Assembly: GCA_024220505.1 (NCBI GenBank)
Contig: JAKZZE010000023.1
Coordinates: forward strand, 1-64,000
DNA length: 64,000 nucleotides
Reading direction: 5' to 3'
Origin: Rhizopus arrhizus
Taxonomy: Eukaryota > Mucoromycota > Mucoromycetes > Mucorales > Rhizopodaceae
Shown: positions 45,112-56,980 of the stretch, in pieces
Position numbering within the stretch: the first letter of the stretch is position 1
How the letters are laid out: each line of letters starts with the position of its first letter
The notes under the pieces: model-generated
What the model saw: the letters and a program-made list of their open reading frames with translations, nothing else
Told to the model about the DNA's origin: nothing
Databases searched by the model: none
Position numbers and translations under genes: made by a program

Positions 45112-46766
45112 CAGTGACCCGCAAAACTGTCCCAATGTTTCATAATTTTCTCTTCTAGGGCTTGTGGCTCCATAGTTGTTAAGCTAATGTACACCTTATT
45201 GTATATCATTCGATAGCCAAAATCTTGCAGTATCAAAAAATGTAAAGTAAAAGCAAATTAAAACAGCGCAAACGGAGACAGAGGGGATAGAAAACAAGCG
45301 GTGCATTGGGACAGTTTTGCGGCACTTTTGAAAAAAAACAAAAAACGATGAAATAGCGACCCACAAGTTGTATAGATGTACCAAACTGCTTACAAATGTG
45401 CATTGTACGTCTCTAAGTCGAACTTTACTCACTGCTGAAGTTTCAAGCTCCTACTGATTTATTACTCGCTCATTATATCTCAACATGAAACAAGTCTTTC
45501 AAGATACAGTTGTTCAAGCAATTTCTTTACTTCAACAAGGTAAGTCGGTTCGGGAAGTAGAAAGGATTACTGGCTTGAGTAAGAGTGCTGTTGGGAGACT
45601 CCAAAAATCCCATTGCTTTGGACTTGGAAAGCCAAAAGGCGGCCGACCCAAGTTACTGTCTGCAGCTGATGAACGCTATCGTGTGCGCCAAGTGACCAAC
45701 AACCGCATATCCAGTGCAACAAAGGTGGCTAAGGAGCTAGAAAAAGACATTGGAAGAAAAGTAAGTGTCGATAACGTGTGCAGAGCCCTTCGTAATGCCG
45801 GTCTTGGTGCGATTGAGAAGCCGAAGAAGCCTTTGCTTAGTGCGAAAAACATTCGCAAGAGGCTTTCTTGGTGTATGACTCACAAGGACTGGACAGTAGA
45901 TGACTGGAAACGCGTTGTTTGGTCGGACGAGACAAAAATCAGTAGATTTACCTCTGATGGACGCACCTGGACTTGGATTCGATCCGGAGAAAGCCTGAAA
46001 TCCCATCACGTCAAGATGACCGTTAAATACGGTAGAGGCAATATCATGCTGTGGAGTGCCATTACCTATGCTGGGGTTGGTTAGATGTGCAAAATCAATG
46101 GTAATATGGATAAAACACTGTACAAAGAGATTTTGGAGGATGAAGTAGAGCTTACAACTGAGCATGGAGCTAATAAGCTAGGGCTAGAAAGACATCAGGT
46201 GATTTTCCAACATGACAATGATCCTAAACATACGTCCAAATTAGTCAAAGAATACCTTGAACAGCAATCCTACAACATCCTGGAGTGACCAGCACAGTTC
46301 CCTGACTTGAATCCAATTGAAAATATACGGTCGTTGTTAAATAGAAGGTTGAATGATTATGAAACAACACCAAAAGGCATGAATGAACTATACGAACGAG
46401 TAACTAAATTTTGGTACGACTTAATGAAGCCGGAAGAGTGCCAAAAGGTCATAGAAACAATGCCTAAGCATATAAAACAATGTATCAAGAATAAAGGACG
46501 CTGGACTGACTATTAATGTCAAATAAATAAACCATTTTGCTTTTTTTCAAAAGTGCCGCAAAACTGTCCCAATGCACCGCTTGTTTTCTATCCCCTCTGT
46601 CTCCGTCTGCGCTGTTTTAATTTGCTTTTACTTTACATTTTTTGGTACTGCAAGATTTTGGCTATCGAATGATATACAATAAGGTGTACATTAGCTTAAC
46701 AACTATGGAGCCACAAGCCCTAGAAGAGAAAATTATGAAACATTGGGACAGTTTTGCGGGTCACTG
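45112..46766 (+). mobile_element. Tc-4: Tc1 element with 226-bp inverted ends
   Basis: 1655 bp flanked by TA (45110-45111, 46767-46768). The inverted ends 45112-45337 and 46541-46766 differ at about two sites by eye. Each carries the outer motif GCAAAACTGTCCCAATG and, near its inner edge, the same motif inverted. Tc-5 is a related element of the same length. Confidence 0.93.
45485..46516 (+). pseudogene. Tc-4 transposase with two nonsense codons
   Basis: The whole 343-codon frame is preserved without shifts but has TAG at 46082-46084 and TGA at 46286-46288. Both fall where the related intact Tc-5 protein has Trp (positions 200 and 268). Domains: helix-turn-helix (GKSVREVERITGLSKSAV), GRPKLLSA linker, second DNA-binding domain, DDE core (VVWSDETKISRF, QHDNDPKHTSK, LNPIENI). 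The C-terminal end is KGRWTDY. Confidence 0.92.
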
Positions 46767-48204
46767 TAGCTTGTTTGCGGGTTTACTTTTGTAAGTAAAT
46801 AAGTATTGTCGGTAGTGACCACCAGATCTTGTTAAGTAGATCAAACTTGTTAAAATAGGCTAAACTTTTGAGGTTTAGGAATAGGTTTACAATGAAGTTG
46901 ATTTAGCTTCAAGGGACTTCAGTATTTTGAATAGAACACAGACCAAAGGGTTTCTTTTGAACGCTTGATGGTTTTATTGGTTTATAAAATAAAGAAAAGA
47001 TAAAAAGAATATAATATTCTGTAATAAAGAAAAGTAAAGTGAAGTGAAGTGAAGTCAAAATAGGGATAAGATATGAGAGTATTTATATGTTTTTGGATTT
47101 TATGATTTTGTGTTGTTTTTGGTTTTCAAGCAAAAGAGTTGATACTCCGTTTTCAAATAGGTTGTTACGCAGAAGTTCATTTTCTAACTGGCGTGGTACA
47201 AAAAATATTTACTGTTTGTCTTCTTTCATTATAAGGTTGTGATTTTTTTGTGTTTTTCTATTGTGAGATTGGAGTTTGTAGAGTTTATATAGTGTTAAAT
47301 AGGTTTGATTTAAGAGAGTCTTGATGTAAGATCAAAGGTTTAGGTAGGATTTGATTCCAAAAAGAGTAATGATTTGAATATGAGTTGCTTGATTAAAGTG
47401 ACCACCAGATCTTATGAGTAGATCAGACTGTTTTGAGTAAAGTAAAAATAAAAAGGTAAAATAAAGATAAAATAAAATAAAAAGGATTTACAATGAAGTG
47501 TATATGCTTCAAGGGACTTCTTGTTCTTGATGTTAAGTAAAATAAAAGAAAAACAAAAGAGATTTACTTTGTATGATATTTATTAAAATGATCAACAAGT
47601 AAAGTAAATAAGTAAAGTAAAACAAAAGTTAAGAGTGAAGTAAGTAAGTCAGTCTTGATTGCTGTTAAAATGTCGAGGTATTTGTTTTGCCAAATATTAA
47701 AATAAGAGACAAAAAAACTAAAAAAGATAATAGTTGTGAAACTAAAGATTATATGTTGCTTTATTAATAAAAACATTTGAGGCTATTTATACTTTTTGGA
47801 TGTCTGGATCTTTACCGCTATTTCAATTAATCGGTTAAAAGAATGATGTGGGAAGAATGGGAAGATAAAGGAAAGATAGTAGATAATCAATAGCCGCTGT
47901 CTTCTTGACGAATCAAGGGACAATGAAGTAGATAAATTATTGATCTAACGATAATTATCGAATAAGATTGGATTAGACTGCCGTTGTTATAATCAGGTTC
48001 CGATATAGTCGTGGGAACGCCAATAGAGACAACAGGGCAGAGTTAGCTATTGCGGAGATCTCTCGTTTATCCATGAATGTTCACTTTACTAGTTGTGTGG
48101 ATACAACAGTATTTATATGTTTTTGAGTTTTCTGATTATTTGTTGTTTTTGGTTTTCAGTGTGGAAAATTTTTGTATGAATCTACATAGCCATCTGAATT
48201 CAGA

Positions 48205-48261
48205 CACTGTCTGTATTCATACAGTTGTCTGTATTCATACAGTTGTCTGTATTCATTCAAT
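48205..48261. repeat. 18-bp tandem repeat, three copies
   Basis: The unit TGTCTGTATTCATACAGT is repeated, the last copy partial. The inner CTGTATTCATACAG is nearly self-complementary. It may be a local slippage expansion. Confidence 0.75.
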
Positions 48262-49078
48262 TCTTGTGGTACAATTTTTTAATATTTTCCCATTGTGTGT
48301 GTTACACTGTAAAAGTTCGCGTTCACAGAGTTTGAGTAATTGAGATAGATAAAATATAAGCGCGTTTGCTTGGAATAAAGGTAGTTCTTGACTAAGTAGA
48401 ATTGATTTCAGTTCTTGTAAGAGTGACCACCAGATCTTGTTAAGCAGATCAGACTTGAGTTTGATAGAGTAAAAATTAAAAGTAAAAGAATAAAATAAAA
48501 AGGGATTACAATGAAGATATATTGGCTTCAAGGGACTTGTTCGTGCTCGATATGAATAATTCAGAGGTTTTTATAAAAAGGGAACTTGATATTTATTTGA
48601 TAAAATATATGAGGGAAGTTAAGTAAGTCAAAAGTAAAGTTGAAAAAGGGGAGTATTTTATATCTTTTCATGTTTTTGGTTTTTCTCACGTTTTCTATTT
48701 TTTTTTGTTAACATTTGCTGTTGTAAAAGTAAATCAATAAAAGCTAATTTCTGGCTAAACCTCTTTTGGAAGTAGTGTAAGGATAACCGGACGTTGATGG
48801 TGTTATTTCTGGAACCTTGTGGGTTTATTGAGTGCTTTATATAGAAGTTTTTCTTGAAATTTCAAAGTAAGGTACTGTAGTGACCACCAGATCTTTTATG
48901 TAAGATCAAATATAAGTAAGTAAAATGTAAAGATAAAAAAAATAAAGGGATCAGGAACTTTTTATGAGAAGGTTGCCTGTTTATTGAATAAAATATATAA
49001 TAAAATATATGAGTAGAACTGTACTGTCCTTTTTCTTTGACTAAATGGTTGGGATATTTATATGCTGTAAATTTTTTT

Positions 49079-49180
49079 TTTTTTTCTTTTTGACTTTTTT
49101 CATTTTTTTGACTTTTTTCATTTTCTTGACTTTTTTCATTTTTTTGACCTTTCTCATTTTTTTGACTTTTTTCATTTTTT
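49079..49180. repeat. 20-bp T-rich tandem repeat, five copies
   Basis: The unit is TTTTTTGACTTTTTTCATTT with minor changes. Located 170 bp from the tRNA gene. No spacers or conserved palindromes, so not CRISPR. Confidence 0.8.
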
Positions 49181-49351
49181 AGCTTCTTTGTTACAATGGC
49201 AACAAAGCTACAACACTATTTTTGAACTTTTTTTTTTGTTTATCATCAGGGACTGATGTCCCGCAAAGGTTACACCAACTGCGTCACAACATACCAAAAG
49301 TAGAATCAAAAGATGTGACACATCACCAAAAATGAAACTCAGTTTGAGTGT

Positions 49352-49433
49352 CGTCACCAACAGGATTTGAACCTGTGCGGGCAGAGCCCATATGATTTCT
49401 AGTCATACTCCTTAACCACTCGGACATAGTGAC
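49352..49433 (-). tRNA. tRNA-Ser (anticodon AGA)
   Basis: Read on the minus strand the gene is 82 nt: acceptor GTCACTA pairs with TGGTGAC (one G-T), followed by discriminator G. The D arm is TCCGAGTGGTTAAGGA, and the anticodon arm is TATGA CTAGAAA TCATA with AGA at the centre of the loop. A class II variable arm (TGGGCTCTGCCC) is typical of Ser. The T arm is ACAGG TTCAAAT CCTGT. No intron is present. A run of five T follows about 10 nt downstream on the coding strand, a Pol III terminator. Confidence 0.93.
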
Positions 49434-50866
49434 ACTTTCTTTCGTGTCTCTGATTGTTACACCAACTTTTGTCTGGCTAAACAATCATCCACTGCACCCA
49501 ATCACCGTTATCCAAGTTGATAAAGTTGATCTTTTTTGATAGTGGTAATTCTATTAAATGAGTGAGAACTCGGATTTAAATGTTAGAAAGCTGATTTTTA
49601 TATCAGAAGAAAGCTTGAAAAAAATAGATTGTAAATCTATAAAAATAATCAAAAGTATATAATATGTTTGTTGAATAAAAAGACAATGTATTTTTTAAAA
49701 AAATAAATAATTTTCTATTGTGCTACATGATGCCATACAAGATTACAAATTGGGAAGGCTATGCTTTTTCAACTTCAGTGCAATATTTTTTAACTTCAAC
49801 AAAGATCGAAAACACAGTTCTATTGGCCTACAAGCTCGGAAATCCAAGTGATTGAGTCGTGGCGTTTTCTTTTCAAGCATTCTTCGGCTCTCATGTCGTA
49901 TTTTACCAAAAAAAAAAAAACTTTGTTTAATACAAAAGGAGATTTATTTTGGTTACTAATGAACAAAAAAAAAAAAAAAAAAGAAAGAGTAAAGAGGCAC
50001 ATATGAATAAGAGGGATGAAACTCTTATATAAGTGCATAATATCGCTATAATAATAAGTATAAAAGTATGTGTTTATAAATTGGAACAAAAAATAAAAAG
50101 AATGTGAATATAGTAGAAAATTTAAAAGATTGAATAAAATATATAAAAAAAAAGAAGGATTCTTTTGGCTCTAAAGAAGTTTAAACTTGTTTTAAGGCTG
50201 AAAAAGATATGTTTTAAATAGTAAGATCACGGCATAAAAAAGACAGAGTATTTTTGATAATCATTTTTATTTTTTGAGAGTAAAGAAAAAAAAGGCGGCA
50301 ACGGAATGAATGTCTATTATGCTACACGTCTTGAGATTTCTATGAAAAGGTTAAAAAACAAAAGAAAAAGTATATTGTTACTGAGTACTTTTGAAAAAAA
50401 AAAAAAAAGTTGCAATGTTGAAATTGTAAAAAAAAAAAAAAAAAAAAATACATTCCCAGCATTGACATTACAAAAGGAATCTCCATTCAATGTACTGTTT
50501 TAACATGAATAAAAAAGGAGCGTTTTAAATTTGGGGTTTAAAAAAAAAGTACTTTAGAAATTTTTTCATTAAAAAAAAATAAAAGTGGACCAAATATGAC
50601 GAAGGTGGAAAGCATCAAACAGAAATCTAAAAAAAGATTCAAAGCCCACGATATAAACGGCAAACTGACTTTATCTGCAACCAAATCTACTATCCAGCGA
50701 TTGCTGGTATGATGTAAGTATCCTGGCTACACCAATCAAAAGCTTTTGTTTTATTTTTAGAATTTCAACTGAATTTCAATACTCCTTGGCTGTTGCTTTT
50801 GAAATCATATATAAGCGCGTAAAACAATAGATCAAGTTTATAAAATAATCTTTTATTATATTTACA
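49434..50866. other. AT-rich intergenic DNA with A-runs
   Basis: It contains several long A homopolymers (49907, 49965, 50396, 50431). A 38-codon frame starting ATGACGAAGGTGG near 50597 ends in LLV and has no recognised motif. The last 20 bases before 50867 (TTATTATATTTACA) lead into the transposase start. No terminal inverted repeat of the following element could be located. Confidence 0.4.
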
Positions 50867-53800
50867 ATGAACTCTTCAACCCAATACAGATTTAAATGCT
50901 ACTGTAGCCAATGCTCTGAAGGAGAAATTGGCAAGTACCAATTGGTTACTCGATGGACTCTTGCTCGCCATAAAAAAAAAGAAGCTGCTAAAGGTAGTTT
51001 ACTTACATTTAGATAGTATTTTTACTGACGCGTTATATATAAATAGATGAAGCAGAAAAGGTTCAAGAAGTTGATGCCAATAATGAGATAATTGAAGCAA
51101 ATAAAAATGATTCTGATGAAGACAACGCAGAAGACGTTTCAAATTGGGAAGTGATTGAAAATGATGAAGTGAATTTATCTGACAGTATGGATATTGTTGA
51201 ATTTGATATGCCTCAAGGTAATTATTTCCTAGAAGTGGGTTACTTTTATGAAGAATGCATTACTTACGTTGTTAAATTTTTAGTTGAAATCAAGGGATTC
51301 CAAAATGATATTGTTGCTTTTATTGCTGTCTTCTTGACATACTTCCAGTTATTTTTCATATCCGAATATGCTGCTGAAGTGGTAATGAAATTTGCGAATG
51401 ATCTTGCTTTTCTCTTAAACCATCAACCAATTTTTCCCGCAAAATTGGATACCATGCGTAATGCTGTTGGAATCGATTATACAGTAGCGGACAAAACTGG
51501 TGCACAAAACTTTTTTTCAGCTTTTAACTACCATTACCTGCTCATGGTAGTTGCAATAGTCATGAAACTGTACTAGAAGGAGGATATACTAGTCATTGTA
51601 ATTTATGTATGTTCTAAGCATGACAGTGTTAAAACTGAGCGATGAGCGTGCTTTAAATTTATAAAATTTTATATTTTCTAAAAACCGCAAAAGTGGCTAA
51701 GACCTTAGAATTTATATAATCATCTCATCTCTTGATATCATCGGATGTTCTTCTTTGCATATGCTAATAATATGCGTGTATATCATTTTCAGTAAAAGAA
51801 CCCGGCTCTTTAACTATTCTTTTCCAAAGATCATCGACCCTTTTTGATCTAGTGTCGTATCATCATACCTTTGCCATCAATTGCCACCTGGCATGCTTAA
51901 GCGGACTTAGGCCGGGATTAGTGGCGGCTAAACTTGTAGCACAGAAGCGCTGTTATCAAATATTGAGTTTGTGACATGCGTTGACTTGTGCCTTGTGTCA
52001 TTGTCATACTGAAACGAGAGATTACGACGTTTTAGACCACTATACGCTAGGCTTTTGTGGTATGAAGTAAGCGAAATATATGTGTATATTTATGAGTTCA
52101 TTATACCATCGTATACCTGACACACATATTCTGGTCCTCAATATCTAATACAGCCTTAAAACGTAACAGAGCAGCCAGCATGCTTCATTGTTTGATCACC
52201 GTGAAAAAATCGCTAAGGTTGCTCGACTTGCTTTCAATATTAGTGTATACTGTCTGCATCCATAATGTTCATATTTGTTTCATTGCTAAAGATAGAAGAC
52301 TTCCAGCCCTCTATAGTATACAATGGCTTGTCGTGATACCACATTCATCGCTTTTTCCGACTTATACAGCTGATGAAATTCTTCAATTCCTTACTTCCAG
52401 ACTCAAAATCTAGCTTCCTACTGTGCCTTTAGACTGACAGTCTGCTAACACTGTATCTTAAGGTCCTCAAAATGTGCTGAGCATCAGGAACTGTGTGTAG
52501 CGGACCTTGTCCAAGCTCTAGGTTGATGACTGAACTAATAACTTTTCAGGCTAATAGCGGAATACCTTCATGATCACAAGACATTAAGTTTCTTTCTTCC
52601 CTCTTTCTCCTGTTGATTGTCCATTTAGAGATTCTTGTTACTCTAGGAATATCTGTTGTCGTACGAACTAAGCGTATTCGAGATCTCAGAGTTTCATTTT
52701 TACAGTTGCTTATTTTCTTAAACATATAAGGCTAGTACTTTGTTATAGTGAATAGGGTAAAAACAAAAGGGGGGACTCAATGGGAAATACAAAATAAGTA
52801 CAGTTTTATATATTTTTTAAGAGCTACTAGAATTTACTAATCTGCTGTGAAATCTGAAAGCAAACGGGAGAGATTTGGGGAAAATTGAAAGAAGGCTAGA
52901 CAAGCACTACATTTTTGGCGAAAATTGAAATATGCAAAAAATCACTAAAAATGACCTTATGCCTGAGGGATGTCCGGCACAGTTCCGGTTTACATAACGT
53001 AATGTATATTTTAGACTGTCTTTCAGATGGTATATACCACAAAAGTCGCAGACATATGGCGGAGATACAATGTTAATTTTAAGTTTTGTGCACCAGTTTT
53101 GTCCGCTACTGTACTTACAAGGGCATGTTTCGCCTTGTTGTCTGTCCCGAATGCCATACCCTATATCAGCCTGAAGAAGTACACTGTGATTCGAAGTGCA
53201 CCTTTTCTGAATTTCGCATCACATGTAATACCCCACTCTTCAAGCCTGTTACGGTTGGTGCAAGCAAGATGTATGCCAACAAGGTCTCTGCATTCAATTC
53301 CATCAAGTATGCTTTGACTGTGATGTTCTCACGACCAGGCTTTGAATCAGCAATTGAAGCATGGCGCTATCGTACTCGTCATAACAACACTATGTATGAT
53401 ATCTATGATGGTCAATTTTGGAATGAATTCAAGGATAGAGATGGTAATGTATTTACCAGTCAAGCTAGATCTCTTTTGTTCACTTTGAATGTCGATTGGT
53501 TTCAATCTTCAAAAAGAACCGTGTACTCTGTTGGTGCTGTTTACTTGACGATAAATAATCTTCCAAGATCCATCAGATACAAAAAAGAAAATATCATCTT
53601 GGTTTGTGTTATTCCTGGACCCAAAGAACCCAAAGACACACAAATCAATAACTATTTGCAAGTTTTGGTGAAGGAGCTAAAGGATCTCTATTATGGTGAC
53701 TTCTTCACATGTACAGCTGATTCTCCCAATGCTCCTGTCAAAGTTCGTGCTGCTCTGTTCTTGATTGCTTGCGATATTCCTGCTAGCCGAAAGGTTAGTG

Positions 53801-55476
53801 GGTTTACTTCATTCAATGCAACTGTACCTTGTAATAAATGCTCAACAGCATTTCCTGCTCGTCATAATACAAATCTTCAACGTGATTTTTCTTTTGGTCT
53901 TGAAGATCTTAATGCTTGGTCACTTCGTACCAATATTGAAAATCGTCATCATGCAAGAAGTTGGAAAGAAGCATCTACAAAGAAACAAAGGACTGACTTG
54001 GAACAGAAATTTGGTACTCGATTTTCTGCTCTACATGATTTGGAATACCTTGATCTTGTTCGTTGTACTGCCATTGATCCTATGCATGGCCTTTTCCTAG
54101 GAACAGCAAAGAAAATGGTTAAAATATGGCGTACTACTATTTGTGACCTTACCCATGAATTATATTTGACCGATGCTGACTTGAAAGAAATGCAAAAGGA
54201 AGCAAACGACATTATATTGCCAGCACAATACACACCGATCAATCAGAAAATTGCCAGCAATTTTTCTGACTTAAAGGCTGATGAATGGAGAACCTGGTGT
54301 CTTGCTCTTTCGCCCCTTTTACTGAAGTCTCGCCTTCCAGTCCGTCATAAAGAAAATTGGGCAAAGTTTGTACAGGCCTGCCATATCGTATGTCGTCCAT
54401 GCATTACTCAGAATGAAGCCATGATGGCCCATAAACTATTCCATGAGTTTGTCACTGGTGTTGTTGAATTGTATGGTGCAGAGATGGTCACTCCAAATAT
54501 GCATCTTCATCTGCATCTAAAGGACTCTATCCAAGACTTTGGTCCAATATATGCATTTTGGTTGTATGGCTTTGAGAGGCTTAATGGCGATATTAAGAAG
54601 ATGACAGTAAACTACAAGACAGCGTTCGAAGTTACATATATGAAGAAGTTTCTTTCTGCTGTACACTATGGTGACTACATCCGTAACTTACCACAAGGAA
54701 TTAAACAGAATCCTGTGATGATGTCTTACTTTGGTTACTTGTCACCAACGCCTTCTGATTCCCTAGTTGCTTCTTCATCTACTTCAACCTGTTTTGATTT
54801 TAGTTTATTTGTCAGTGCTCCTCTACGTTTGAATGATATCTTCACTGGTGCTGAAACTCTACCTCCTGATACGCAAGCTTCTTCTAGACACAAAGTCAGT
54901 GTTAATAGATTGACTCGAGACCATTATGACTATCTTCTTGCCTTTTACAAAATTGTATACACTGATCGAACATTCACAAGTGCGCTAATCCCAGAAGAAT
55001 TTGATGACTTGTCTACAATGGTACTTCCTGATATTTCTCTTTTTTCTGAAATTGAGATCCTTGGGCAGACATATCGGTCAAAGGCATCGCGTACTACTCG
55101 TGGTTGTTACATTGAAGTCGCCTGTAATTCTGCTGTTCTTGGACAAGAGCCTGAAATGCGAATTGGCGAAGTTCAATATTATTTTAGCCATCAACTTCAA
55201 ATGAAAAAATCTATCCTTCCAAACGGTCGAGTCTTTATGCCAAATGCTTTTGATGAACACCTCTTTGCTTTTGTACGTTGGTACAACCCTCCTCTTCATC
55301 CTTTTCAAGGATTTGAATGTCTTGGTGCCGCGTACTACCATAACTCATTTCGACCAGCTGATTCAGACTGTATTCTTCCAGTATCTCGTATATTTACTTG
55401 TGTGGCTATGAAGCAAGGTTATCCTGATAATCATGTTGTCTTTTTACCTCTTCCAAGAAAAACCATTGGTTTGTAA
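50867..55476 (+). pseudogene. Tnp2/CACTA-superfamily (Plavaka-like) transposase, split by Tc-6a
   Basis: Exon 1 is 50867-50993, an intron spans 50994-51046, and exon 2 runs from 51047 to 55476 with Tc-6a (51482-53111) inserted. Discounting Tc-6a and one TA, the frame rejoins cleanly. The N-terminus has a Cys-rich start (CYCSQCSEGEIGKY) and an acidic linker. Next is a treble-clef-like CPECHTLYQPEEVHC...C finger, then the catalytic region typical of fungal tnp2-type enzymes (VRAALFLIACDIPASRKVSGF, PCNKCSTAF, LVRCTAIDPMHGLFLGTAKKM, GAEMVTPNMHLHLHL, YAFWLYGFERLNG). About 1000 residues in total. The rest of the gene has no stop, so only the insertion kills it. Confidence 0.82.
51482..53111 (-). 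mobile_element. Tc-6a: degenerate Tc1 element inside the tnp2 gene
   Basis: 1630 bp flanked by TA (51480-51481, 53112-53113). Inverted ends match for about 29 bp (CAGTAGCGGACAAAACTGGT onward). It contains only a decayed minus-strand transposase with many stops. It is the inverted relative of Tc-6b, with matching net length. Its presence shows that Tc-6 was mobilised in trans or before decay. Confidence 0.9.
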
Positions 55477-55594
55477 AAAATAAATAAACAAAGTAAAAAG
55501 TAAAAAAAAAAAAAAAATTAAAATTTAAAAATCTAAACACCGCGTTCCTTGTTTTTTTCTTTTTTTTTTTGTTTTATTTATTTTACAATTTTTT

Positions 55595-56980
55595 TTAAAA
55601 CAGCAAGTTGTGTTCATCCAACTCCATTTCACCACCAAAAGCCCAAGCGATACTCTCTTCAGTTATATTTTCTTTCTTGATAAATTCAGGAACTGGCAAC
55701 GCGTATTTTCTTTGTACACGAGGAAGAAACTGGATGCTGCTATTTCCAGTTCTTTGCCTTTTTGCCTTGTCACTTGCTATCTGATCATCCAACAGCTTAA
55801 AAAATTCGGTACACTGAATATTGGATAATTAGTTGATTACGCTTAAAATGATATTGATTAAACTTACAGCAGGTGATCTGTACTTTGGTACACGAACTTC
55901 AAAATAATCAACTGTTTTCTTGCACAAGACAGACATACGTTCCTTTTCGGTAAAAGGAGTTGTTCTATCTGGATTTTGCTCCAGAAGAATTTCCTCCACC
56001 TTGTCCATTGTTTCGTCGTTATACATATCTTCTTCTTCAGACATGTATTGCTGTTGAAGCAAGTACTCACAGCTGGGATAGTTGTTATAAACACCTTGAT
56101 CCTTGTACTGCTCGTATATAGCCTTACGAGCTCTTGTTTTCTAAAAACGCAAAGTCAGTTATGCGATTACAATACGTTATGTAGCACTTACAGCACTTCT
56201 ACGAGTAACTTTTGCAGCTTTTCTTTTTCTCATGAAATCCTCAACTGGATCTATCTCTTCAACACTTGTTATGCCAGCTTTCTTCGTGTAATATTGTCGT
56301 TCAAGGTACTTGCGTAGATCGCGGTTGTTAGTGTCTTTGTATGAGTAATGACTATTCACATAGTCTTGCAGTAATCTAAATACTCTTTGGTTTTCAGGAG
56401 ACTTCAGAGGCTTTTCAAGGATATACTGAGACGATGGTGGCAGATTGTTGTAGTGATTTCTCACAGCATCCTATATTTCAGAGAAAAGCGATTAGTCTAT
56501 TTGTTTAAAATTGAATTTTAATGTTCTTACTTTAACAGCAGTAGCAATCGGCTTTGCGCCTTTGCCTGATTCTGCTTCAAGCTCATCGTATGCTTCTTTG
56601 AGCTTGCTGTATGCTACATGCAAGGCCCGCTTTTCCTCTTGCTCTTTTCGAAGCATCTCTTTCAAACCATCGTTTTCTTTTCTTAGCTCCATATAAATGG
56701 AAAAAGAAAGAGATACTTCATCAGTCTCCATGTCTTCGGCTTGGCGCATTCGCTTCTGAACATGGGTCATGGGAGGAAAACCAGGCCTAGGATAGGCAAA
56801 GCTATCATGAATGGCATCGCTTGAAGCAAGCTCAGGAACAACAGCACGAGAAGGAACAGCGATTGGTTGCCCAACAGAGTTAGAGCCACGAGCATTGGCA
56901 GGAGCAGGGTTGAATTGAATACCACGATCAGACATATTGTTATAAGAGTAATTTGAAATAAAGACAAGTGAGCTTGACAT
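55595..56980 (-). CDS. Convergent partner gene of the tnp2 element, coiled-coil protein
   Basis: Four exons (56980-56531, 56470-56192, 56140-55868, 55813-55595) join in frame to about 406 residues. ATG at 56980 or the internal ATG 56935 (MSDRGIQF) is possible. The N-terminus is low complexity with Pro, followed by a coiled coil (MELRKENDGLKEMLRKEQEE). Next is a helical domain of unknown type (NHYNNLPPSSQYILEKPLKSP; NRDLRKYLERQYYTKKAG), a basic segment (RKRKAAKVTRR), an acidic segment (MSEEEDMYNDE) and a conserved-looking end (EESIAWAFGGEMELDEHN). It sits tail to tail with the transposase gene, 118 bp apart. By analogy with CACTA elements it may be the second, DNA-binding product. I recognise no family. 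Confidence 0.6.

Larger units (their letters stand above)
43582..49351 (-). repeat. Array of seven related LTR/primer-site-like units
   Basis: No coding region is found outside Tc-4. The motif GTGACCACCAGATCTT occurs seven times in one orientation, at about 43742 (one mismatch), 44341, 44830, 46815, 47398, 48423 and 48880. Each is followed within about 15 bp by AGATCA. Five are then followed by a second block (CTTCAAGGGACTTG or near) and mostly by GATATTTATTT and TATTTATAT. On the minus strand this order reads TATA box, AATAAA-type signal, conserved block, then TGGTGGTCACT, resembling LTR U3-R-U5 plus a tRNA primer site. Spacing is irregular (about 330-1020 bp without Tc-4). What the units are is inference. 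Confidence 0.6.

Noticed and set aside
49079..49180. CRISPR-like regular repeats
   Set aside because: A T-rich tandem repeat without unique spacers, in a eukaryotic context with introns and tRNA-Ser of eukaryotic type.
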